Origin: Bacteroidota bacterium
GTDB lineage: Bacteria > Bacteroidota > Bacteroidia > UBA4408
Direction of reading: 5' to 3'
Assembly: GCA_016718805.1 (NCBI GenBank)
Contig: JADKCP010000001.1
Coordinates: forward strand, 620,001 to 684,000
Length of the DNA stretch: 64,000 nt
A program made the position numbers and the translations under genes. Position 1 is the first letter of the stretch; each line of letters opens with the position of its first letter. The notes under the pieces are model-generated. The model had not been told where the DNA came from. It did not search any database and was given only the letters and a program-made list of their open reading frames with translations. Positions 16,646 through 25,241 of this stretch are shown piece after piece.

Positions 16646-18859
16646 TTAAACTACAGTAATAGGATGATTTTGTACTAGTGGAAAAATTAACTTGTATGTT
16701 GTGCCATTTTTTTCATCCGAGTTTATAAGAATGGATCCTTTGCACTCATCAAGCCGTTTTTTGATGTTTTTTATACCGTTTCCATTGTAGGTTTTACTGG
16801 TATCGAATCCTATTCCGTCGTCGCTAATTGTGATGTGTAGTTGGTTTTGATATACTGTAAAATTAAGATTTATAGATTGAGCTTTGGAATATTTGAGTGC
16901 ATTGTTTCCTATTTCTTTAAGAGTTAAAAAAATATTTCGGCGCAATTCGGTGTTTAAAACGATATCGGGCAAGTGTTCGGGAAGCTGAATCTTACCTTTT
17001 AAATTATGCTCGAGCAGTAATGTTTCAAAGTAATTGGAAGTAAAATTAATTAATTCTTTAAGGGTATCTCGTTTAGAGTTTAGTGACCAAATAATTTCAT
17101 CAATTTTATGAATGATGTTGTGAGTTGTTTTTTTGAGACTTTCCAGATCAGAGGTTTTTGCTGATTGAGTGAGACTTTCCTTCATTCTAATTTTAAGAAG
17201 CAGATTACTTAGGTCTGCACCAACATCGTCGTGAATTTCGCTGGCAATGCGGCTGCGCTCGATTTCAAGAGCCCTTGATTTTTCGTAATCAAGTAATTGT
17301 TGTTCTGCCAAACGTTGCTTATTAACTGCATTGTATCTACTGTAAAGCAGCCAGCCAATTCCGGCAAGCAGCAATAACCCGGCCGAGAGTGAATACTGTT
17401 TTATTTTCTGAGATTGTAATTCCGATTGTTGCAAATTTATTTGTAGGTCTTTTGCTCTTTGTTGTTCCTGGTTTTTGAGACTGTCGGCCAATGCTTTTTT
17501 ATCAAAATCAAACTTAGCTTCTTTTAGGGCTATAGAAGTTTTCATATCTTGATTATAAATGGAGTCGCGTATTAGGATGTATCTTTTGTAGGCACCAAAG
17601 GCTAATTGATAGTTGTTTAATTTTTGGTAAAGAAGACTTTGCATCTCAGCATAATTTAATTGATTAGTTAAGGTGGTAGTGCTATCAATCAATTTACTTA
17701 CTTTTAAGAGGTAACTTTTTGTGCGCGATAAGTTGTTTTGTAAATAGAAATTCTTGGAAAGTAGGAGGTAGTCTTCGATTAAATACTGAACAATATTTTC
17801 CGTGGAATCGTAAGCGGTACATTTTTGCAAATAGAAATTGGCAGAATCGTAGTTTGATATTTCAAGGAACAATTTGCCAAATTCTGTGTTAATTATGCTG
17901 TTCAATTTATCGCTTTTATAATCTTTAAGGAAATAGTCTGCAATACGCAAATGAGTAAGTGCTGAATCGTTTTGATTCATCATTGAATAAAGGCTTCCTA
18001 ATTTGTAATGTATGTTAGATATATCTTCTTTATTTTTATTTTGCTTTTTATAGCTAAGGGCTTTTTGAAAATAAAACAAGGCTTTTGTAAATTCTTTTGT
18101 TTTGCTATATAGGGAGCCCAAGCTGTAATACCCGAAGGAAATATCATTATCTTTTTTTAATATGGTTGATATTTGAATACTTTTTAAGATATAATCAAAT
18201 GCGATATCGTATTCACCTTGCGAAATATATGCATTGCTTAAATGTATATATGAATTTGAAAAATTAATTGAATCATGGATCTTTAGTTTGATTTTAAGAC
18301 CTTGAGAAATCAGTTTAGTAGCTAACTTATATTTAGCTATTAGTATATACTCTGTACCAAGGTCGGTAAGAGCTGAAGCCAATCCTTTTAAGTAGTTTAA
18401 TTTTTTAGAAATTAAAACGCTAGTACTTAGATATTTGATTGCTAGAGTTGGTTTTGAAAATATCGAATACATGCCTCCAATTTGCCTAAAAGCACGAGCC
18501 ATTAGTATACTATCTTTCAATTCACAACTTAATTTTAAGGCCAATAAATCAATTGGAATGGCTTCTTGGTATTTGCCCCAAAAGTCAAAAACTTTTGCCT
18601 TTAATATTAATGCTTCTGCTTCTCCTTTTTTCCAATTTGCAGCATGTGCATAATAGTAAGCTAAATTTGCGCAAGCATCACCTTTAATTGGAAAATCAGA
18701 TGCATTTTTAAATCCTAAATTAATAAACGCCATCACCTTTAATGAATCAAGGTAGTTTAGTTTAGGTTTAGGATTAGCAACAGGTTGAGAAGCAAATAAA
18801 CAATTGCCAATAAGTAGAAATGATACTAAGAAGAATATTTTTATCTTTTTGTGACCCAT
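16646..18859 (-). CDS. TPR-containing sensor histidine kinase (NarL-type partner)
   Basis: A 737-residue kinase. An N-terminal signal sequence is followed by a long array of tetratricopeptide repeats (about residues 80-430) expected in the periplasm, a single membrane helix (YSLSAGLLLLAGIGWLLY, about 490-508), a short coiled coil, and a HisKA_3 dimerisation domain with the phospho-acceptor His in RIASEIHDDVGADLSNLL. The HATPase domain has its N-box in LKEIGNNALKYSKA and G-box in DDGIGFD and NGNGIKNIKKRL. Such kinases with the paired NarL regulator are typical of Bacteroidetes. The signal sensed by the TPR domain cannot be inferred. Confidence 0.92.
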   Translation of the reverse strand: MGHKKIKIFFLVSFLLIGNCLFASQPVANPKPKLNYLDSLKVMAFINLGFKNASDFPIKGDACANLAYYYAHAANWKKGEAEALILKAKVFDFWGKYQEAIPIDLLALKLSCELKDSILMARAFRQIGGMYSIFSKPTLAIKYLSTSVLISKKLNYLKGLASALTDLGTEYILIAKYKLATKLISQGLKIKLKIHDSINFSNSYIHLSNAYISQGEYDIAFDYILKSIQISTILKKDNDISFGYYSLGSLYSKTKEFTKALFYFQKALSYKKQNKNKEDISNIHYKLGSLYSMMNQNDSALTHLRIADYFLKDYKSDKLNSIINTEFGKLFLEISNYDSANFYLQKCTAYDSTENIVQYLIEDYLLLSKNFYLQNNLSRTKSYLLKVSKLIDSTTTLTNQLNYAEMQSLLYQKLNNYQLAFGAYKRYILIRDSIYNQDMKTSIALKEAKFDFDKKALADSLKNQEQQRAKDLQINLQQSELQSQKIKQYSLSAGLLLLAGIGWLLYSRYNAVNKQRLAEQQLLDYEKSRALEIERSRIASEIHDDVGADLSNLLLKIRMKESLTQSAKTSDLESLKKTTHNIIHKIDEIIWSLNSKRDTLKELINFTSNYFETLLLEHNLKGKIQLPEHLPDIVLNTELRRNIFLTLKEIGNNALKYSKAQSINLNFTVYQNQLHITISDDGIGFDTSKTYNGNGIKNIKKRLDECKGSILINSDEKNGTTYKLIFPLVQNHPITVV

Positions 18860-19132
18860 TGCATTTTACTGGAACTCAAAACTACAAAATCAAAATTTTT
18901 ATGGTATCGTCTTTTTGGATGATTTTTACTCATTTAGGATGAATGCTAGAAAACGAATACCAAATGCGTAAATTAATAGCGCAGCGGTTTTTATGCCTAT
19001 TTTAAAGTTTTTTAAAGCAAATATATTGAGTCAAAATAGGCAGCATTAAAGTGCTTCAATTAGTATATATGCTAGAAAACACGCTAGAAATGGTAAGATA
19101 TTTTAAATTTGAAAGTGTCGTTGTAAATGAAA

Positions 19133-19182
19133 AAAAGCAGAATGATAGAACTCGCTTTCGCTTTGTTTCTCATTCTGCTTTT
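19133..19182 (-). terminator. Strong intrinsic terminator downstream of the tRNA-Leu remnant
   Basis: A perfect 13-bp inverted repeat, AAAAGCAGAATGA and TCATTCTGCTTTT, followed on the minus strand by more T residues. It lies two bases beyond the 3' end of the tRNA fragment and would have terminated the original tRNA transcript. Confidence 0.7.
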
Positions 19183-19184
19183 GT

Positions 19185-19238
19185 ACCCAGGGCCGGGATC
19201 GAACCGGCATGAGGGTTAACTCACTGGTGTTTGAGACC
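19185..19238 (-). tRNA. tRNA-Leu(CAA) 3'-fragment, probable attachment site
   Basis: On the minus strand the sequence gives the 3' half of a class II tRNA: anticodon loop CTCAAAC (anticodon CAA), the 3' anticodon strand ACCAG, a long variable arm TGAG..CTCA, a perfect T arm (GCCGG, loop TTCGATC, CCGGC) and the 3' acceptor strand CCTGGGT. The 5' side ends inside the anticodon stem: GGT fits, but the next base is A where T is needed to pair with ACCAG, and neither a D arm nor an ACCCAGG acceptor strand follows. This is the usual footprint of tyrosine-recombinase integration at a tRNA gene. The intact copy should lie at the other end of the element, to the right on the minus strand. Confidence 0.75.
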
Positions 19239-19390
19239 TGATTACACCGCTGGAATGCCAATAAAATCGAGATTCTGCAACCTGCATTTTGATGCATAAT
19301 CATACATTTCCGCACTCCAAAACAGCACTCCAAGTGCACTCCGATTTTTTACACAAAATCAATAATTACTAACCTTTAAAATTAACAAAA

Positions 19391-20473
19391 ATGAATAACG
19401 CAATTTCAATTGCTTCCGGAAGTCCTATGGACTCAAAACTGGAAGAAATAATCCGAAAAAAGGACGCTAACCTTAAAGAATTAGCTGTTAAAAACGCAAA
19501 GCATTTTGCCAAGCGAAATCTCCCAGCTAAAGTGGACGACAAACTCGAAAACTATACAGGAGAACTGAAAACAGGCTATGAAATGCTCGCCTCAGATGTA
19601 CTTCATCACATACAGCCGGGAGCTAATTTCCCAGAAGCAAAGATGGATGCAGATTACTTTAAAGACAGGGACAAGAGTCTTGAAACAGAGATTCTTGAAA
19701 AGCAGAGCCAAATCCATAACCATGAATATGATTTAGGAAACCATAGTGAGGGGAACATCGCTTCTCGAATCAGATGGGCAGTAATTGCAAGCCTAATGAT
19801 ATTTAGTGGAGAAGTAATCTTCAACAGCAAATCTTTTCAAGTAACAGGAGAAAACTTTCTGTTCTCATTAATTCTTTCCATTTCCATCTCCTTTGCGGTT
19901 ATGGTGTTTTCGCACATGGTTCCTTTCCTCTACAAAGAGGCAAAGAGTACCTTGTATCGAAGAGTAATCGTTATCGGCTCTCTCCTGACAGTAACATTGG
20001 TTTTTTCAGTACTCGCAATTTTCAGGTCAAGTTATTTGGCAAATCACGAGGTACACATTAGCCCTGGATATTTTATACTGTTTAATCTATTCTTCTTTAT
20101 CGTTTCAACCTTGTTTTCATTCTCGATTCTTCCTACATGGACAGAGCTGAAAGAGAATGCCCATAAGATGGGGACTACCAAAGCGATTAAAAAACTGAAA
20201 GATGAAATTCAGATATTAAAAGCAGAGCGTGATAGGATCAAACAGAGCATTTTGGAAAACACCAAGCAAAGGGTGCGTATCGGTTACCATGCCAATTATG
20301 TAATTGATAGATTACGTAAAATGTATTGGGAGACTTTGGAAATATTCAAATCAACCAATCGGACTTTCCGAACAGACGGTGCAATACCTGACTGCTTTTC
20401 TGATGTTTTACCTGACCCGAATATTGAGGATTTCTCCTTTTCTCTTACCACAACTAACAACAAACAATCATGA
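19391..20473 (+). CDS. Four-TM coiled-coil membrane protein of mobilization module
   Basis: A 360-residue protein not recognised as a named family. The first 125 residues are charged and helical. Four hydrophobic helices follow at roughly residues 128-146, 158-178, 193-212 and 224-246, then a Lys/Glu-rich coiled coil (KLKDEIQILKAERDRIKQSI, about 270-295) and a soluble tail. There is no signal peptide. The last four bases overlap the start of the next gene (ATGA), so translation is coupled. Its place at the head of the coupling-protein and relaxase genes suggests a role in DNA transfer or its regulation, but this is only context. Confidence 0.65.
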   Translation: MNNAISIASGSPMDSKLEEIIRKKDANLKELAVKNAKHFAKRNLPAKVDDKLENYTGELKTGYEMLASDVLHHIQPGANFPEAKMDADYFKDRDKSLETEILEKQSQIHNHEYDLGNHSEGNIASRIRWAVIASLMIFSGEVIFNSKSFQVTGENFLFSLILSISISFAVMVFSHMVPFLYKEAKSTLYRRVIVIGSLLTVTLVFSVLAIFRSSYLANHEVHISPGYFILFNLFFFIVSTLFSFSILPTWTELKENAHKMGTTKAIKKLKDEIQILKAERDRIKQSILENTKQRVRIGYHANYVIDRLRKMYWETLEIFKSTNRTFRTDGAIPDCFSDVLPDPNIEDFSFSLTTTNNKQS

Positions 20474-21183
20474 AAGCAATTCTCAAAACGTTAGGAATTC
20501 TTTTGCTAATTACTTTGCTCGTTGGGTGTGTTTCCGAAAGGAAGGCAACAACAGAGCTTGTCATAGTAAGAGATGTTACAGATTCTATAATAGAACAACC
20601 CAAACCCGAAGAGATATTATCTCTCTTCGGGTTAACCGAAAACCCTTTGAATGGAGCCATCTTCAAGTTTCAGAACTTGAGTGATGTTAGCTACAATCAA
20701 AGAAGCCAAGTAAAGATTGAACCGCAAAACAAATGGCTTTCAAATGAAATGGAAAGGCAAGGAGAATTAAAGAAGTTCAAAATTGCGATTGAATCCAAAT
20801 TAGAAGAAAGCACAATTGATTCAATTGAGAAAGAAAACTCCTCCATCTATTTACCTATAGCGCGAGAACTTAATCAATTAAGTCAAAGCAAGTCAGATAG
20901 GATAATTTTAGTGGTGTATAGCGACTTGATGGAAAATACTCCAGAGTTTTCATTCTATCGAAAAGGAGATTTTGAACTTGTGAAAAATCAGCCAGACTCA
21001 TTACAGAAAAGATTTGAAAAGGAGCTTTTAATAAGTCCGCTAGGTGGTATTGAAATCTATTTCATTTACCAACCCAAGGACATTAAAAGCGACCAACGTT
21101 TTCAAATCATTTCTGAATTCTACAAGAAGCTACTAGAGAGCAAAGGAGCGAAAGTGACAATTTCTGCGAACCTTAATTTTTAA
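20470..21183 (+). CDS. Lipoprotein, possibly vWA-like, of mobilization module
   Basis: A 237-residue protein with a lipoprotein signal (hydrophobic helix, then LLVGC with the lipid-bearing Cys). The mature part has a strand with VIVRDVTDS early on and a later hydrophobic strand ILVVYSDLMENT followed by basic and acidic helices. This resembles a von Willebrand factor A fold with a DxT/S-like metal site, but the match is weak. It overlaps the upstream gene by 4 bases. A lipid-anchored protein encoded ahead of a coupling protein might belong to an envelope transfer channel; no direct evidence is visible. Confidence 0.6.
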   Translation: MKAILKTLGILLLITLLVGCVSERKATTELVIVRDVTDSIIEQPKPEEILSLFGLTENPLNGAIFKFQNLSDVSYNQRSQVKIEPQNKWLSNEMERQGELKKFKIAIESKLEESTIDSIEKENSSIYLPIARELNQLSQSKSDRIILVVYSDLMENTPEFSFYRKGDFELVKNQPDSLQKRFEKELLISPLGGIEIYFIYQPKDIKSDQRFQIISEFYKKLLESKGAKVTISANLNF

Positions 21184-21194
21184 AACTGGAAAAC

Positions 21195-21332
21195 ATGGGC
21201 AAATCAATATGGACTTTTCTGAAATTTATAGGGAAGCTAATCTTGCTTGTGTTGTGGGGTTGCTGCCGACTGGCAGAACTCATCTTACAACAAGTCAATG
21301 TATTTCTTCAATCATTCATTAACAAACACTAA
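21195..21332 (+). CDS. Small membrane protein (45 aa)
   Basis: An ATG-started frame of 45 codons lies in the 161-base gap between the lipoprotein and coupling-protein genes, 11 bases after the former and 12 before the latter. It encodes a basic N-terminus (MGKSIWTFLKFIGK), one hydrophobic helix (LILLVLWGCC) and a polar tail. Spacing, strand and start codon fit the operon. It resembles the N-terminal membrane region of the next protein (KLLESIFKGIFEF) in character but not clearly in sequence. It might supply or stabilise a membrane anchor for the coupling protein; that is speculation. Confidence 0.5.
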   Translation: MGKSIWTFLKFIGKLILLVLWGCCRLAELILQQVNVFLQSFINKH

Positions 21333-21344
21333 TCCCTAAACAAA

Positions 21345-22802
21345 ATGAAAATCATAGAACAACTCCTCATACTCTTCATAAAACTTCTAGAAAGTATTTT
21401 CAAAGGAATTTTCGAGTTTATACAATTTGCTTGGACAGCAATTCCAAAAAAGAAAGATAGCTACAATGCGGAATTTGTAAGTGCTAGAACTCTGTTATCA
21501 AGCAGAGAATATGGCTTCTGCCTCACAGGCAGAAGAAATTTATCAGTTAAGAATTCGTATCAAAATTCGCTCATCATTGGAGGTACTGGTACTGGAAAAT
21601 CAAGCGTGGTGCTCTTTCCTTCACTATACACAATGAAGGGAAGTTTTGTCATTCACGATCCTTCAGGTGAACTTTTTTCAAAAAGTGCAGGATACTTAAA
21701 ACAAAGAGGATATGAAATCAAAGTACTGAACTTTGCTAATCCGAATAATTCTTCTGGTTACAATCCACTTGTCAGAGCGCAAAGCTCATCGGATATTCAG
21801 AAGGTTGCCTCACTCCTCATTGAAAATGCACTTGGAGGAAAAAGCAAAGACCCCTTTTGGAATTCACAAGCAACATCCTTGCTCGCCATGCTTATCACTA
21901 TCCTAAAAAAGCAAGCACCAGAATTTCAGAATCTTTACAATGTAAGGCAACTCTTAAACAGATTAGGAGGGAATCCGGAATCAGTTGACGCCTTGTTTTC
22001 AGAACACGCAGATGAAATTCTGTTTGCAGAATACAAATCCTTTATCGCTTATGATGACAAAGTTGTAAGTGGTGTCATTGCTACTTGCAAAGCTGCGCTT
22101 CAACTTTTCAATGATGAATCAATTGCTAAAGTAACTTCAACAGACAATCTTGACCTCATTGAATTCAGAAACAAACCAACAGCATTGTTCATACAAAATT
22201 CCGTAGCAGACCAAAAATATTATTCAGTCTTAACCTCACTTTTCTTCGAACAATTCTTTGCTTTCCTTCTATCTCGCTTTCCCACAGAAAAAGAGAAGGA
22301 TATTTTCCTTCTGATTGATGAAGCATCTTCGCTTTACCTTCCAACATTATCACTGGCAGTTGCCAATGTCAGAAAGCATCGTTCAGGAATTATGCTCTTA
22401 GTACAAGATTTTAATCAATTAGTAAATCACTATGGAAAGAATAATGCAGATGCAATCAAATCCAACTGTTTTGCAAAAATGTATTTCACCGGAACTTCGT
22501 TAGAAACAGCGAAAGAGTTAGAACAAACCTTAGGAAGATATGAATACAAAGATGAAAAGGAAAGAACTGTAGTTCGTCCGCTGATGACCAATGATGAAAT
22601 CAGAACCATGAAAGATACTCAAGCTATTTTGATTTGTGGACACCATCAACCGATAATGGCTAGACTAAAACCTTACTATCGACAATCAAAGTTTAAAGAC
22701 TACAGCAACATTGAAGCACCAGTGATTATCGGACAACTAGCAACTGAAAGCATTCCTGTTTTACCCCTAAAGCAAAAAGTAAATGAGCAAAAGGAACAAT
22801 AA
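21345..22802 (+). CDS. VirD4/TraG-family type IV coupling protein
   Basis: A 485-residue ATPase that links relaxosome DNA to a type IV secretion channel. Walker A is GGTGTGKSS (residues 79-87) and Walker B is IFLLIDEAS (about 318-326). The TraG/VirD4 signatures FVIHDPSGELF and SGIMLLVQDFNQL are also present. Unlike VirD4 with two long N-terminal membrane helices, this protein has a single short amphipathic or hydrophobic stretch (residues 5-32), as in coupling proteins of mobilizable elements. It overlaps the MobC-like gene by 20 bases. Partner is the relaxase two genes downstream. Confidence 0.88.
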   Translation: MKIIEQLLILFIKLLESIFKGIFEFIQFAWTAIPKKKDSYNAEFVSARTLLSSREYGFCLTGRRNLSVKNSYQNSLIIGGTGTGKSSVVLFPSLYTMKGSFVIHDPSGELFSKSAGYLKQRGYEIKVLNFANPNNSSGYNPLVRAQSSSDIQKVASLLIENALGGKSKDPFWNSQATSLLAMLITILKKQAPEFQNLYNVRQLLNRLGGNPESVDALFSEHADEILFAEYKSFIAYDDKVVSGVIATCKAALQLFNDESIAKVTSTDNLDLIEFRNKPTALFIQNSVADQKYYSVLTSLFFEQFFAFLLSRFPTEKEKDIFLLIDEASSLYLPTLSLAVANVRKHRSGIMLLVQDFNQLVNHYGKNNADAIKSNCFAKMYFTGTSLETAKELEQTLGRYEYKDEKERTVVRPLMTNDEIRTMKDTQAILICGHHQPIMARLKPYYRQSKFKDYSNIEAPVIIGQLATESIPVLPLKQKVNEQKEQ

Positions 22803-23286
22803 CGGACTATGGGAATATTTAGAAGCAACAGGAGTTCTTGAAAAGGGAACTGATGCGGAAATTAAGGCAGCGAAACTTGCTTTCCGAAAAGAGTATTTAT
22901 TGAAATACAAACAGAATCAGCGCAATCATAAACCAGAGTTTACCGTCAACTTTTCAAATACGAATGGAGAGTTCAGCAAAGTAGAGCATGCTGCGAACAG
23001 GCATAAAATGACAATTACCGCCTTCATTCGCTCCGCTGTGATGTCTTACCTAGACCAAAGCTATATCGTTCCAAATTCTGAACAAATTATCCATTTAGAA
23101 CAAATCTTATCAGAGTGTTTAAATCAAATTCAGAGCATTGTAAAAACAAGAGAAAAATATCATTGGGAGCGTGATCAGAAGTTTGAGAGCATTGAAAAAA
23201 TAATTATTCGATTAGAAGTAAGAATAAATCAGATTTTTAGAAACCCTCCACTTGCTCAAAATGATTGTCAAAGTAAAATCCTTTAA
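22783..23286 (+). CDS. MobC-like relaxosome accessory protein
   Basis: A 167-residue basic protein. Residues about 55-85 (FTVNFSNTNGEFSKVEHAANRHKMTITAFIRSAVMSYL) have the ribbon-helix-helix look of plasmid mobilization proteins of the MobC group: a beta strand followed by two helices with TxxxFIRxA. The C-terminal half is a helical, probably coiled-coil segment. Family members bind near oriT and help the relaxase nick DNA. It overlaps the coupling-protein gene upstream and the relaxase gene downstream, the usual order in such modules. Confidence 0.72.
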   Translation: MSKRNNNGLWEYLEATGVLEKGTDAEIKAAKLAFRKEYLLKYKQNQRNHKPEFTVNFSNTNGEFSKVEHAANRHKMTITAFIRSAVMSYLDQSYIVPNSEQIIHLEQILSECLNQIQSIVKTREKYHWERDQKFESIEKIIIRLEVRINQIFRNPPLAQNDCQSKIL

Positions 23287-24103
23287 GCGGCCAAGCTTTA
23301 AGAAATTACTGGAGTATATGCTCCATGACAATGCACGACTATTTGATGAAAGTGACAAAAGCTTTGTTCTAACACGCAATTTAAAAGGAGATGATATTGA
23401 AAAATGGGTAAATCAGTTTAAAGAAAATGAAACCCATCGCTTGCGAAAAAGAAAGGATTCAGTAGTTCTCACCCATGAGATACTCTCTTGGCACAGAGAT
23501 GATGCTAAGAACATTTCCTTAGATAAGATGCAGGAAATGGCAAGGGAATACATTCAGAAAAGAAATCCCAAAGGAATGTATGTTGCAGTTCCTCACTTTG
23601 ACAAAGAGCATTATCACATTCATATCTGCGCTTCAGGAGTTGAATATCGAGCAGGAAAGGCAATGAGAATGTCCAAATCAGATTTTGGAAAACTCAAGAA
23701 AGAAATTCAGAATTACCAGATTGAACATTTTCCGGAATTGTCAAAATCAGTAGTTGCTCATGGGAAAAGAGAGAAAGGAACAAGTGACAGGGAATATAAC
23801 TACAAGTTAAGAACTGGAAGGGACACACAAAAGGAGCAAGTAATTGGAATGCTCAAAACTTGCTATAAGAAAGCAAATTCTAGAAATACCTTTTATCAAT
23901 TACTAAATGAATGCGGTCTGAAAACCTACGACAGAGGCGGAAAAACAACAGGAATTATTTTCGGAAGAAACAAATTCCGGTTCAACCGAATTGGCTTTAC
24001 AGAAGATAGAATTGAAATGCTAAACATCATGCATAACAAGCAAAGGGAATTAAGGGAATTAAGAGGCAGCTCTAAAGACAGAGTGCGAAACATTATTCGT
24101 TAA
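23261..24103 (+). CDS. MobP/VirD2-like relaxase
   Basis: A relaxase of 280 residues. The HUH metal-binding motif HYHIHI (His117, His119, His121) is flanked by the usual AVPHFDKEH and CASG. An upstream motif VVLTHEILSWH and a Tyr near the N-terminus (LLEYML) as the candidate DNA-linking residue complete the expected layout. It nicks one strand at oriT and carries it through the coupling protein into the recipient. ATG 23261 is preferred over the upstream TTG 23252 because MIVKVKSFKR is the standard beginning of this family. The start overlaps the MobC-like gene by 26 bases. A candidate oriT was not located. Confidence 0.85.
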   Translation: MIVKVKSFKRPSFKKLLEYMLHDNARLFDESDKSFVLTRNLKGDDIEKWVNQFKENETHRLRKRKDSVVLTHEILSWHRDDAKNISLDKMQEMAREYIQKRNPKGMYVAVPHFDKEHYHIHICASGVEYRAGKAMRMSKSDFGKLKKEIQNYQIEHFPELSKSVVAHGKREKGTSDREYNYKLRTGRDTQKEQVIGMLKTCYKKANSRNTFYQLLNECGLKTYDRGGKTTGIIFGRNKFRFNRIGFTEDRIEMLNIMHNKQRELRELRGSSKDRVRNIIR

Positions 24104-24114
24104 TATTTAAAATC

Positions 24115-25113
24115 ATGACTAATACTCACCAAAATCAAACTACTACAACTAAAGATATATATCAAATTGTAACTAATCACATCATAGAAAAACTAGAAAA
24201 GAAAATTGTTCCTTGGCAACAACCATGGACAGATGCAGGATTACCAAAAAATTTAGTTTCTAAAAAGCCATACAAGGGAATCAATGTTTGGCTCTTAAAC
24301 TCACTAAATTATTCGCAAAACTATTTTCTGACCTTCAATCAAATTAAGGAATTGGGAGGCTCAGTAAAGAAAGGAGAAAAATCACAACTAGTGGTTTTTT
24401 GGAAGTGGCTTGAAAAGGAAGATGAGAAAGCAAAAGAGGTTAAGAAGACACCACTACTTAAGTACTACACAGTTTTTAATATTGATCAATGTACTGGAAT
24501 TCCGAAAGAAAAATTGCCAGTTAAGGAAGAAAGAAAAAATAATCCAATTGAAGCGTGTGAAAAAATTATCAATGAAATGCCGAAGAAACCAATCATTAAG
24601 CACGATGAACAAAGAGCGTTCTACCACAAAGGAGAAGACTATGTGAATATGCCAAAGCTTGATTCATTTGTTAGTATTGAAAGATATTACGGAACTCTAT
24701 TCCATGAATTGGTTCACGCAACCGGACACGTTGAGAGACTTAATAGAAAAGAATTGCTTGAACAAAAAGGCCCTCAAACAAGGGATTATGCGATTGAAGA
24801 ACTTACAGCCGAAATGGGTGCTTCGTATCTAAAATCTTATACAGGAATTCCACATCAAAACTTTGAAGATAATATTGCTTATATTCAACATTGGCTCGAA
24901 AAATTAAAGAAGGACAAGAAATTTATTGTTCATGCAAGCGGGCAAGCACAAAAGGCGGTGGATTATATTTTAAATGAGAGGGGAGTTGAGAAGGAAGTAG
25001 AAAATCCGGAAAATACTCCTGAGAAAAATGAAGAAATTCCTGAAAAGAAAAAAGAGGAATTAAGTAAAACACGAACTAAAAAGGAGAAAAATCATGCAAG
25101 GGTAGAAAGGTAA
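24115..25113 (+). CDS. ArdC-like antirestriction protein (ssDNA-binding domain plus zincin)
   Basis: A 332-residue protein in two parts. Residues 12-140 are the N-terminal single-stranded-DNA-binding domain of ArdC-type proteins (IIEKLEKKIVPWQQPW, YKGINVWLL, KKGEKSQLVVFWKW, YTVFNIDQC). Residues about 165-290 form a zincin-like domain with FHELVHATGH as the HExxH metal site and EELTAEMGASYL downstream. ArdC proteins protect incoming single-stranded plasmid DNA in the recipient from restriction. The last 50 residues are a Lys/Glu-rich tail with no counterpart in the core family. It is the last plus-strand gene of the module, 11 bases after the relaxase gene. Confidence 0.85.
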   Translation: MTNTHQNQTTTTKDIYQIVTNHIIEKLEKKIVPWQQPWTDAGLPKNLVSKKPYKGINVWLLNSLNYSQNYFLTFNQIKELGGSVKKGEKSQLVVFWKWLEKEDEKAKEVKKTPLLKYYTVFNIDQCTGIPKEKLPVKEERKNNPIEACEKIINEMPKKPIIKHDEQRAFYHKGEDYVNMPKLDSFVSIERYYGTLFHELVHATGHVERLNRKELLEQKGPQTRDYAIEELTAEMGASYLKSYTGIPHQNFEDNIAYIQHWLEKLKKDKKFIVHASGQAQKAVDYILNERGVEKEVENPENTPEKNEEIPEKKKEELSKTRTKKEKNHARVER

Positions 25114-25241
25114 AGGTCGGTTTACGTTTAAATTTAATTTAGCTTAACAATTGAAACAATAGAACTGGGCTATTCAGATATGAAAACCTAAGTATTAAAA
25201 CATGTTCATTTGCTTAAAGTAGCTTAAAGTGAAAGCCAAAT

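Larger units (their letters stand above)
18860..19390. other. Intergenic region with tRNA fragment and integration border
   Basis: No protein gene is seen in these 531 bases. The left half, up to about 19130, is AT-rich, with the 12-mer ATGCTAGAAAAC at 18943-18954 and again at 19069-19080, followed by the related CGCTAGAAA. The centre holds a strong terminator and a tRNA-Leu 3' fragment. From 19239 rightwards the sequence no longer matches tRNA and is taken as the end of the inserted element. The last 50 bases form the leader of the 360-residue membrane protein. Confidence 0.6.
19239..25113 (+). mobile_element. Mobilizable/conjugative element, left part
   Basis: Seven plus-strand genes, mostly overlapping or tightly spaced, form a DNA-mobilization module beside the tRNA-Leu fragment: two envelope proteins of unknown role, a small membrane protein, a VirD4/TraG-like coupling protein, a MobC-like protein, a relaxase and an ArdC-like protein. 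No integrase, no VirB4-type ATPase and no other mating-pair genes are visible. The element is therefore either a mobilizable island using another system in trans, a decayed one, or one whose other half lies beyond the window. The right border is unknown; the end given is that of the last mobilization gene. Confidence 0.65.

Noticed and set aside
19185..19275. Complete tRNA-Leu gene on the minus strand
   Set aside because: The 5' half has no D arm and no ACCCAGG acceptor strand; only the 3' half fits, so it is called a fragment.
25125..25238. Inverted repeat around GTTTAAATTTAATTT between the ArdC-like and CYTH genes
   Set aside because: AT-only sequence with a mismatch and about 100 bases between the arms; likely to arise by chance in this base composition.
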